NCBI GenBank assembly: GCA_031551135.1
Contig: JAVBOA010000008.1
Location: 98,541 to 162,540 of the forward strand
Reading direction: 5' to 3'
Source of the DNA: JAITVM01 sp031551135
GTDB lineage: Bacteria; Bacillota; Clostridia; Lachnospirales; JAITVM01
Length of the DNA: 64,000 nucleotides
The position numbers and the translations under genes were made by a program. Of the stretch, positions 44,046 through 51,789 are shown piece after piece. How positions within the stretch are numbered: the stretch's first letter is position 1; each line of letters opens with the position of its first letter. The notes beneath the pieces are model-generated. The model worked only from the letters and a program-made list of their open reading frames with translations, had not been told where the DNA came from and searched no databases.

Positions 44046-44231
44046 ATGCCATCTTTTACAAACAAAGAACTTGATTCAATCAAAGATTTAGTTGCCACTC
44101 ATCAAGTTTTGGCTTCAAAATTAACAACTTATTCAAATTCTTGCCAAAGCTCGGATGTAAAGCAAATGTTCCAAACAGCGGCAACCGAAGCACAGCGTTC
44201 CGCACAAAATTTAATTCAAATTTTAGGATAG
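44046..44231 (+). CDS. Small CotF-like spore coat protein
   Basis: 61 residues, helical: SFTNKELDSIKDLVATHQVL then AATEAQRSAQNLIQILG. It resembles the N-terminal half of CotF-type proteins and the small coat proteins usually encoded beside them in clostridia. ATG after AAAGGAG. 18 bp before the larger CotF-like gene, so co-transcribed. Expected in the mother cell, deposited on the spore; expression inferred from family. Confidence 0.75.
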   Translation: MPSFTNKELDSIKDLVATHQVLASKLTTYSNSCQSSDVKQMFQTAATEAQRSAQNLIQILG

Positions 44232-44249
44232 TAAAGAGGAGGGTTTTAT

Positions 44250-44540
44250 ATGCAGGAAAAAGACATGGTTCTTGATATTTTAAACGGCGCAAAATCCAGC
44301 TTGGGCAATTATGCGAAAGTCATTTCGGAATCGCAAAACCAGCAATTGCGCCAGACTCTGCAAAATATGCGTAATTGCGACGAAAAATTTCAATACGATT
44401 TATATACTTTAGCTTCTCAAAAAGGCTATTATCCAAAGCCCGAAGAAGTAAGCAGCCAAGAGATTTCTATGGCAAAATCCACAATGACACAAGAATCGAC
44501 ATCCCGTCAGGGAGCCGGTCCTATACCAAATATACGATAA
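44250..44540 (+). CDS. Spore coat protein, CotF family
   Basis: 96 residues. CotF pattern: EKDMVLDILNGAKSSLGNYA, NQQLRQTLQNMRNCDEKFQY and DLYTLASQKGYYPKPEEVSS, a ferritin-like helical pair with a PKPE turn. The C-terminal tail is polar. ATG after AGAGGAGG. Second gene of a two-gene coat operon ended by a strong terminator. Its presence supports a spore-forming host. Confidence 0.85.
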   Translation: MQEKDMVLDILNGAKSSLGNYAKVISESQNQQLRQTLQNMRNCDEKFQYDLYTLASQKGYYPKPEEVSSQEISMAKSTMTQESTSRQGAGPIPNIR

Positions 44541-44587
44541 AATAAATATTAGAGTAAATTCAAAAATTCCTTTTAGCGCAAAATTTC

Positions 44588-44626
44588 GCAATTCCGTTAT
44601 GCAATTCAACGGAATTGCTGTTTTTT
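44588..44626 (+). terminator. Terminator after the coat-protein operon
   Basis: Perfect 11-bp stem GCAATTCCGTT / AACGGAATTGC (44588-44598 and 44608-44618) followed by seven T. Confidence 0.92.
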
Positions 44627-44756
44627 TATTGCGAATCAAGTATATTTTTGTGAACTATGAAATCTCTTTGCTATACAAAATATTTTTTTGTCTGTATAAT
44701 TGTAAACATGAGCCATATTGATTGGAGATAAATTAATTTATCATGGAGTGAAAATT

Positions 44757-45884
44757 ATGATTTATTTTGATAACGCCGCAACTTCTTTTCCAAAGCCACA
44801 CTCGGTTGCCTCTGCCGTAGCTTATGCGATTAATAATTTCGGCAATGCCGGGCGCGGTTTTTATGATATTTCGATAGATGCTTCAAAATCGATTATTCAA
44901 GCGCGCGAAAAAACCGCAAAGCTTTTTAATTTGGACAAGATTGAAAATGTAGCTTTTACGTCTTCTGTAACAGAAAGTTTAAATCTCGTTATAAACAGTT
45001 TTTTGAACAAAGATGACCATGTTATAATCTCACATTTTGAACATAATTCCGTTTTGCGTCCGCTTTACAAAAAAGGCTGCGAGATTTCGATTATCAAAAA
45101 TCCTGATGAAATCGAAACAAATGTTAAAAAAAACACAAAGGCGATTATTATAAATCACGCCAGTAATTTTTCGGGCGATATTTTTGATATAGACAAAGTC
45201 GGAGAAATCTGCGAAAAAAAAGGCATTTTATTTATCGTAGACGCTGCCCAGACCGCCGGATTTTTAGATATAGATGTTAAAAAAAGTAAAGTGGATATTT
45301 TATGTTTTACCGGTCACAAATCTCTGCTCGGACCGCAAGGTGTCGGCGGTATTTGCGTGAACAGCGAAAAATTTTCCGAAATAACTCCGGTAAAAGTCGG
45401 CGGCAGCGGATTCAATTCTTTTGAAAAAGCTCATAGCCGCAAAATGCCCGAATGTTTCGAAGCCGGAACAATCAACTGCCATTCGATTTACGGTTTTTCG
45501 GAGGCTTTGGATTATATTCAAAAATATTCTCTTTCGAAAATTCGGAATAAAGAAATTGAATTAGCCGATTATTTTTACAGTAATTTAAAACAAATTAAAA
45601 ATTCCGTTATTTATGGTGATTTTGAAAATAAACTCCGCTGCCCGATTATTGCTTTTAATATCGGGGATATTTCATCTGATGATGTGAGTTTGGAATTATA
45701 TGAAAAAGGCGAAATTGCAAGCCGCTCCGGAACTCATTGCGCACCGCTTATACATAAATACCATAAATTAGAAAATCAAGGAGCAATTCGGTTCAGCTTT
45801 TCATACACAAATACAAAAGAGCAGATAGACAAGGCTTTGGAAATAATTTCGGATATTTCATACTATTTTCATTTAGATAAGTAG
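44757..45884 (+). CDS. Cysteine desulfurase-family protein (class V aminotransferase fold)
   Basis: PLP enzyme that takes sulfur from cysteine for Fe-S clusters or thiolation. 375 residues from the chosen ATG (GGAGTG upstream). N-terminus MIYFDNAATSFPKP is the family signature. His in FEHNSVLRPL, Asp in FIVDAAQTAG, PLP Lys in CFTGHKSLLGPQG and sulfur-carrying Cys in RSGTHCAPLIH are all present. The last eight residues (YYFHLDK after S) and stop codon are encoded by copy B of the 113-bp repeat, so the native C-terminus appears to have been replaced. An upstream TTG at 44718 is less likely. Confidence 0.9.
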   Translation: MIYFDNAATSFPKPHSVASAVAYAINNFGNAGRGFYDISIDASKSIIQAREKTAKLFNLDKIENVAFTSSVTESLNLVINSFLNKDDHVIISHFEHNSVLRPLYKKGCEISIIKNPDEIETNVKKNTKAIIINHASNFSGDIFDIDKVGEICEKKGILFIVDAAQTAGFLDIDVKKSKVDILCFTGHKSLLGPQGVGGICVNSEKFSEITPVKVGGSGFNSFEKAHSRKMPECFEAGTINCHSIYGFSEALDYIQKYSLSKIRNKEIELADYFYSNLKQIKNSVIYGDFENKLRCPIIAFNIGDISSDDVSLELYEKGEIASRSGTHCAPLIHKYHKLENQGAIRFSFSYTNTKEQIDKALEIISDISYYFHLDK

Positions 45885-45973
45885 AAAAAAATTTTTCACA
45901 GCGGAGCGTTTCGCGCAATGCTTCTAGCGCGAAATGAAATATTTTTTTCTATCCTTAATATTGAAAATAGTAT
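45860..45973 (+). repeat. Interspersed 113-bp element, copy B (MITE-like)
   Basis: 114 bp with ends ATACTATTTTCATT and ATTGAAAATAGTAT. Central stem TTTCGCGC / GCGCGAAA shows a matched change relative to TTTCACGC / GCGTGAAA in copy C. The element starts 25 bases before the end of the cysteine desulfurase gene and supplies its stop. Flanking TA on both sides fits a TA target duplication. Confidence 0.9.
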
Positions 45974-45996
45974 CAAATAAAATATAAACTGTAAAA

Positions 45997-46022
45997 AGGA
46001 ATGGCATAATTTCGCCATTCCT
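45997..46022. terminator. Bidirectional terminator between cysteine desulfurase and ABC genes
   Basis: AGGAATGGC (45997-46005) pairs with GCCATTCCT (46014-46022). T tract on both sides (TTTTT on minus, TTTTTT on plus). Confidence 0.85.
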
Positions 46023-46029
46023 CAATTTT

Positions 46030-47868
46030 TTAATTCATTATTGAATCAGATAAAATCCGCTTTTCTTCCTCTTCAATAAATTGGTTCGTGTAAAGATTAT
46101 AGTAATATCCTTTTTGTTTCAATAATTCGTGATGAGTTCCGCTTTCTTTGAGTTTTCCGTCTCGAATAACGAGTATTCTGTCACAAAATCTGATTGTCGA
46201 AAGCCTATGTGCAATTATAAAACTCGTTCTGCCTTCCAAAACCGTTTCTATTGCACGCTGAATTTTTTGCTCCGTTTCGGTATCGACCGAAGAAGTCGCT
46301 TCATCCAAAATAAAAATCGAAGGATCGGCGATAATCGCACGCGCGAATGAAATAAGCTGTCTTTGGCCGGAAGATAATTTTCCGCCGCCCTCTCCGACTT
46401 CACTGTCATAGCCTTTTTCAAAGCTCATTATAAAACCATGGGCATTCACCAATTTTGCAACGCATATAATTTCTTCATCAGTTGCGTCCAATTTTCCAAA
46501 CCGAATATTTTCCTTTACCGTGCCGCTGAACAAATGCGTGCTTTGCAAAACATAGCCCAAATTGGAATGTAAAAAGCTCTGCGTAAACTCACGGTAGTCT
46601 GTGCCGTCGATTAAAATTTTGCCTTTCACCGGCTCATAAAATCTGCAAATTAAATTTACGATTGTGGATTTTCCGGATCCCGTTTCCCCGACTAGCGCAA
46701 TTTTTTCGCCTTGCTTGACCTTCAAATTAAAATTCTCCAGCACTTTTTCATTTTCGTTATAATAAAACGAAACATTATCAAATACAATTTCGCCGTTCAG
46801 CTTAAAATAATTTTCATATTTCGGATTAAAAGCATCGCCGAATTTTTCGATGGCTTCGGGTTTATCCTTTATTGCAGAATCCTCTTCCAAAAGCGAAAAC
46901 ATTCTTTCTGCCGAAGCCTGCGCCGATTGTAACTCGGATAAAATTCGCGCAAGAGCTTTTATCGGCTCAAAAATCTGCATTATATAATTTATAAAAATAT
47001 AAAGGGTAGTTATTTCAATCGCACCTTTTAAATATTCGCTTCCTCCGACATCAATCACAATAGCCAGCCCAACGCTTGAGATGATTGTGACAATCGGAAG
47101 ATAAATCGCAGAATAAAGCATAACTTTTATTGATGCCGCTTTCATACTTCCGGTCAGCTTTTCAAATTCATCAAAATTACGTTCTTCTCTGACTAAAGTT
47201 TTCGTGGTTTTGATTCCGTTTATGCTTTCGTTAATCACACCGGTTATTTTGGAATTTATTTTCCTTGTCTCCCTGTGACCTTTTAGAATTTTATTCTGAA
47301 AATAAAACGAAACCACGACAATCGCCGGAAAAAGCGTTATCGAATACAGAGCTAATCTTTTGCTTAAAATAAACATATTTATTACACAAAAAATAATAAT
47401 AAAAGCCGACCAAAAAATATCCAAGAGCGCCCAAGCTATAACATCGCCGATTCTCTGCGCATCTGTTGTCATTCTCGAAACTATCCAGCCAACGGGAGTT
47501 TTATCATAATACGAAAAAGAAAGTTCCTGCAATTTCTTAAAGCCTCTTCTTCGTATATCGGAAACAATTCCGACCTCCACTTTTCCGGCATAGCAAACGA
47601 AAAGATAAATCAAATACGAAAGCAGAAGAAACAGCAGAATATATCCGACAATAAAATACCAGATTCCCGATAAATCTTTCGATTCGGAATAAGTTTTGAT
47701 CGCCTGAGAATTAATAATCGGAAAAATAGTATCAAAAAAAGCAATTATTACATTCAGCGCAATAACGATATACATATTTTTTTTATGTACTTTTACCGAT
47801 TTCAAAATTTTAGACCATAAACTCAAATCCAGTCTTTTTGTAAATTCCTGTTCTTCAAAGCTGCTCAT
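46030..47868 (-). CDS. ABC exporter subunit with canonical ATPase site (second pair)
   Basis: 612 residues: six-helix ABC exporter domain (~25-330) plus ATPase domain (~350-600). Walker A VGETGSGKSTIVNL; signature is KLSSGQRQ rather than LSGGQ; Walker B FILDEATSSVD retains the catalytic Glu; switch IIAHRLST retains His. This is the active-Walker-B partner of a heterodimer, complementing the preceding gene. Its ATG overlaps the previous stop by four bases (ATGA), with GAGGCGG upstream. Drug, lipid or peptide export is possible; substrate unknown. Confidence 0.93.
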   Translation of the reverse strand: MSSFEEQEFTKRLDLSLWSKILKSVKVHKKNMYIVIALNVIIAFFDTIFPIINSQAIKTYSESKDLSGIWYFIVGYILLFLLLSYLIYLFVCYAGKVEVGIVSDIRRRGFKKLQELSFSYYDKTPVGWIVSRMTTDAQRIGDVIAWALLDIFWSAFIIIFCVINMFILSKRLALYSITLFPAIVVVSFYFQNKILKGHRETRKINSKITGVINESINGIKTTKTLVREERNFDEFEKLTGSMKAASIKVMLYSAIYLPIVTIISSVGLAIVIDVGGSEYLKGAIEITTLYIFINYIMQIFEPIKALARILSELQSAQASAERMFSLLEEDSAIKDKPEAIEKFGDAFNPKYENYFKLNGEIVFDNVSFYYNENEKVLENFNLKVKQGEKIALVGETGSGKSTIVNLICRFYEPVKGKILIDGTDYREFTQSFLHSNLGYVLQSTHLFSGTVKENIRFGKLDATDEEIICVAKLVNAHGFIMSFEKGYDSEVGEGGGKLSSGQRQLISFARAIIADPSIFILDEATSSVDTETEQKIQRAIETVLEGRTSFIIAHRLSTIRFCDRILVIRDGKLKESGTHHELLKQKGYYYNLYTNQFIEEEEKRILSDSIMN

Positions 47869-49712
47869 AAAACCGCCTCGCTTTCAAACTCATCCTCAAG
47901 ACGGTTTTGAATATTCCAAATTCTTGAATAGAGTCCCTCTTGCTCAATCAATTGATTGTGATTTCCAATTGCTGTGATTTTACCTTTTTCCATAACAATA
48001 ATAACATCAGCGCTTTTTATTGTATTAATTCTTTGCGATATCAAAAAAGTAATTTTTTCACTACCCCAATTTTTCAAATCTTTTCGGATTTGCGCGTCGG
48101 TTTCCGTGTCAACCGCCGAAAGGCTGTCGTCAAAAATTACTATAGCAGAGTTTTTAATTAAAGTCCTCGCAATTGCGATTCTCTGTTTTTGACCGCCCGA
48201 AAGCGTCACACCTTTTTCGCCGACAATTGTATCATAACCTTTTTCAAAAGAATCGATTACATTATGCACCGAAGCCAAACGCGTTACATCAAAAATTTCG
48301 GAGTCATATACATCCTCACGCGCCATTTTTATATTTTCTTTAATTGTACGCGAAAACAAAAAAGGCTCTTGCAAAACCATTCCGATATTTTGACGAAGAT
48401 ATTTTTTTTCGATATTTTTCAATTCATGCCCGTTTATTTTTATTGAGCCGCTTGTGTAATCATAAAGCCTTAAAAGCAAAAGCATTAATGTTGATTTTCC
48501 AGAGCCGGTAGAGCCTAAAATCGCTACAGTCTGGCCAGATTTAACTTCAAAAGAAATATCGTTCAATAAATTATTATTATCATCTTCAAATTTAAAGAAT
48601 ACATTTTTAAATTCAATATTTCCTTTCAAATCAGGAGTTATCGCGTTTTCGGTTTCTTTTTCTACCGGTGTTTCCAAAATATCAAAAACGCGGTTCATAG
48701 AAACCTGCATTTTTCCAAAATCGCTCAAAAGCCTTCCAAGCTGTCTGACAGGCCAAATCAACATTGTTACATAAGTTATAAACATAATAACCGTTCCGAC
48801 CGAAATCATACCTCTATTGCACATAATTATACTGGAAAAAACGACAATCGCAATTTGGCTATGGCAAATAATATCCGAGCCGCCCCAAAATACTGCCAAA
48901 TGCAATATCAATTTATAAACTAAACCCACTAATTCTTTATTGTTTTTTTCAAACTTCTCCATTTCATATTTTTCGCGCGCAAAAGCCCGAACAACCCTTA
49001 CCGCCGACAAATTTTCCTGTATCGAAGTTGTTAATTCGCCCTCTTTTACATCAGCTTCATTAAAAGTTTTCTTCACCCTTTTATAAAAAACAGTAGAAAT
49101 AACTAAAAGCGCAGGCATCGTAATAAAAGACAAAATAGTCAGTTCTAAATTGATATTTATCATAATAACAAGCGAAGTTATAATCATAATAATTATTCGT
49201 ATGATCTCGATTGATTGAACATTGATGAATTTTCTGATTGTTTCAACGTCGGAAGTGCAGCGCTGAATTAAATCGCCTGTTTGCGAATTATTTAAATATT
49301 CATAAGGTAATTTTTGCAAGTGGTCATAAAGCATGTCTTTAAGATTTTTTATAGATGATTCAGAAGCGACTGAAGCACTGATTTCTTTTGTAAAATAGAA
49401 AATTGCGGTCAATAAACTTATGCCGATAATGATATATGCCGAAATATGTAAATTTTGCTTGAAATAATCTATTCCGATGTTGTTTATTATTGTTACTAAA
49501 AAATCCGGTAAAGCAATCTCCTTTGTGTCAAGCACCGAGTCGATAAAAAATTTCACAAAAATCGGCGGAATCAAGGATAAAAACACAGAAATAAAAGTCA
49601 TAAAAAAGCAAATAATATAGAGCGTTTTATTCCTTCTGTTTATAAAATGATTTAATTTATGGATAATCGAGCCGGTTTTAGCAACAAAATTATCTTCTGG
49701 AAATTGAGACAA
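47865..49712 (-). CDS. ABC exporter subunit with degenerate ATPase site (second pair)
   Basis: 615 residues, exporter membrane domain (~35-330) and ATPase domain (~350-600). Walker A LGSTGSGKSTLMLL and signature LSGGQKQRIAIAR are canonical, but Walker B is VIFDDSLSAVD with Asp for the catalytic Glu, and the switch His is Gln (LISQRINT). This is the regulatory half of a heterodimeric exporter such as TM287/288 or BmrCD. The start is TTG at 49712 after GGAGGTGA. A hairpin separates it from the upstream exporter pair. Confidence 0.93.
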   Translation of the reverse strand: MSQFPEDNFVAKTGSIIHKLNHFINRRNKTLYIICFFMTFISVFLSLIPPIFVKFFIDSVLDTKEIALPDFLVTIINNIGIDYFKQNLHISAYIIIGISLLTAIFYFTKEISASVASESSIKNLKDMLYDHLQKLPYEYLNNSQTGDLIQRCTSDVETIRKFINVQSIEIIRIIIMIITSLVIMININLELTILSFITMPALLVISTVFYKRVKKTFNEADVKEGELTTSIQENLSAVRVVRAFAREKYEMEKFEKNNKELVGLVYKLILHLAVFWGGSDIICHSQIAIVVFSSIIMCNRGMISVGTVIMFITYVTMLIWPVRQLGRLLSDFGKMQVSMNRVFDILETPVEKETENAITPDLKGNIEFKNVFFKFEDDNNNLLNDISFEVKSGQTVAILGSTGSGKSTLMLLLLRLYDYTSGSIKINGHELKNIEKKYLRQNIGMVLQEPFLFSRTIKENIKMAREDVYDSEIFDVTRLASVHNVIDSFEKGYDTIVGEKGVTLSGGQKQRIAIARTLIKNSAIVIFDDSLSAVDTETDAQIRKDLKNWGSEKITFLISQRINTIKSADVIIVMEKGKITAIGNHNQLIEQEGLYSRIWNIQNRLEDEFESEAVL

Positions 49713-49737
49713 GATTTCACCTCCATTTGATATCTTG

Positions 49738-49777
49738 TACTATTTACATCCTAAAGGATAGAACAATATAAATAGTA
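49738..49777. repeat. Degenerate TACTATTT...AAATAGTA hairpin
   Basis: TACTATTTA and TAAATAGTA-like ends enclose ATCC/GGAT, related in sequence to the ends of the 113-bp element (also AAGGATAG). Located in the promoter region of the second exporter pair. Possibly an eroded copy. Confidence 0.35.
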
Positions 49778-49824
49778 TTGTTTACAATAAAATATTTTTC
49801 CAACAATTTGTTTAAAAGCAAAAA

Positions 49825-49854
49825 AATTGTGCCCGGTCTTTGCCAAACACAATT
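49825..49854 (-). terminator. Terminator after the first exporter pair
   Basis: AATTGTG (49825-49831) pairs with CACAATT (49848-49854), with weaker inner pairing; on the minus strand TTTTTTT follows the stem. Confidence 0.6.
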
Positions 49855-49938
49855 AATTATAAAATAGTTTTTATTTTTATTCAAGTTATTTTATCTTTTT
49901 GTAGTCTCGATGTAAGATTTTTGTATTAAGATCAAAAT

Positions 49939-51789
49939 TTATGCTGATTCGCCTGATTCAAACTGGCTGTTATAAAGCTCGTAATAAAATCCTTTTTTCG
50001 CAAGCAATTCTTCGTGCGTTCCTTGTTCTACGATATCGCCTTCGTTCATAACGAAAATCAAATCCGCATCTTTTATCGTTGAAAGTCTATGCGCGATAAT
50101 AAAAGAAGTTCTTCCTTTCATTAAATTCGCCATTCCTCTTTGAATCAAAAGCTCGGTTCTCGTATCGACAGAAGAAGTCGCTTCATCCAAAATCAAAATT
50201 TTCGGGTCGGACAAAATCGCACGCGCTATTGTCAAAAGCTGGCGCTGACCTTGCGAAATATTGCTGACTTCCTCGTTTAGCTCCATATCATAACCGCCCG
50301 GCAGAGTTTTTATAAAATGGTGAACATTTGCGGCTTTGGCGGCTTTTATAACGTCCTCATTCGAAGCATTCAGATTTCCATATCTTATATTTTCCATGAT
50401 TGTATCGCTGAAAAGCCATGCATCCTGCAATACCATTGAAAATTGCTCCCTCAAATCAGTACGGGAAAAATTATTAATATTTATGCCGTCTATCAAAATT
50501 TCGCCTTCGTTTAATTCGTAAAAACGCATAAGCAATTTAACGATTGTTGTTTTTCCTGCGCCCGTCGGTCCGACAATTGCAACCTTTTGGCCTTCTTTTA
50601 TACTTGCGCTGAAATTTTTAATTACTTCCTGCTCTTTATTATATCCAAAATGTATATTTATAAATTCAACGCCGCCTTTTACATTTTCGCATGACACCGG
50701 ATTTTTCGTCTCTTCGATTTCTTCTTCACTTTCCAAAAATTCGAAAACGCGCTCGGAAGCCGCCGCAGTGGATTGCAAAAGGTTTGAAATCTGGGCGATT
50801 TGTGTAATCGGTTGGTTAAACGAGCGTATATATTGAACAAAGGATGTGATTTCGCCAACTTCAAGCGCTTTTCTGATAACAAGAACGCCGCCGAAAACGC
50901 TGACCGCAACATATCCTAAATTCCCCACAAATCCCATTGCAGGCATTAAAACACCCGACAAAAACTGTGATTTCCACGCGGAATTAAACAATTGGTCATT
51001 ATACCCCTCAAATGTTTCATACGCTTTTTCTTCATTATTAAAGGCCTTTACGACCACATGCCCCGAAAAAATTTCTTCAACTTGACCGTTTACATGCCCA
51101 AGATATTCCTGTTGCTGAACAAAATATTTTTGTGACAATTTTACAACTACCATTACGATTATCAGCGAAAGCGGAACGGTTAAAAGCCCGACAAGCGTCA
51201 GCGAAGGGCTGATACTGAACATCATAAACAAAACGCCGATAACGGTTGTGACTGATGTTATAACCTGCGACAGCGACTGATTAAGCGTTTGGCTTATCGT
51301 GTCAACGTCATTAGTAACTCGCGACATTACTTCGCCATGTGTAAATTTATCAAAATACGACAACGGCAAGCGGTTTATTTTCTCAGAAATAATTTTTCTG
51401 AAATCATAAGAAACTTCCTGCGCCACTTTAGTTATGATAAGACCCTGTATTAACATAAACGCCGACGATAAAATATACAAAATTCCCAATTTCGTCAATA
51501 TTTTAATCAAGCCTTCAAAATCAATCGAGCCAATTCCGGCAGAACGTTTTTCCATAATATTCGCAAATAAAAGCGTGATTCCTTCGCCCAAAATTTTCGG
51601 CCCCATAATTCCGAAGACCGAAGAACCGGCGGCAAAAATTATTACTATAAGTATAGAAATCCTATATGGTTTTAAATAATTGAGCAATTTGGAAATCGTT
51701 TTTTTGAAATTTTTCGGTTTTTCCACATATCCTAAATTCGGACCATGTCCTCTCGACTGTGAAGGTTTTGATTTATTATTTTCACTCAT
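49939..51789 (-). CDS. ABC exporter subunit with canonical ATPase site (first pair)
   Basis: 616 residues. An N-terminal polar tail (~1-30, GHGPNLGYVEKPK) precedes the six-helix domain, then the ATPase domain: Walker A VGPTGAGKTTIVKL, signature ISQGQRQLLTIAR (degenerate second residue), Walker B ILILDEATSSVD with catalytic Glu, switch IIAHRLST. Partner of the 705-residue protein upstream. The ATG at 51787-51789 overlaps that gene's end by 8 bp and uses AAGGAGG inside it, which indicates coupling. Its own terminator follows. Confidence 0.93.
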   Translation of the reverse strand: MSENNKSKPSQSRGHGPNLGYVEKPKNFKKTISKLLNYLKPYRISILIVIIFAAGSSVFGIMGPKILGEGITLLFANIMEKRSAGIGSIDFEGLIKILTKLGILYILSSAFMLIQGLIITKVAQEVSYDFRKIISEKINRLPLSYFDKFTHGEVMSRVTNDVDTISQTLNQSLSQVITSVTTVIGVLFMMFSISPSLTLVGLLTVPLSLIIVMVVVKLSQKYFVQQQEYLGHVNGQVEEIFSGHVVVKAFNNEEKAYETFEGYNDQLFNSAWKSQFLSGVLMPAMGFVGNLGYVAVSVFGGVLVIRKALEVGEITSFVQYIRSFNQPITQIAQISNLLQSTAAASERVFEFLESEEEIEETKNPVSCENVKGGVEFINIHFGYNKEQEVIKNFSASIKEGQKVAIVGPTGAGKTTIVKLLMRFYELNEGEILIDGININNFSRTDLREQFSMVLQDAWLFSDTIMENIRYGNLNASNEDVIKAAKAANVHHFIKTLPGGYDMELNEEVSNISQGQRQLLTIARAILSDPKILILDEATSSVDTRTELLIQRGMANLMKGRTSFIIAHRLSTIKDADLIFVMNEGDIVEQGTHEELLAKKGFYYELYNSQFESGESA

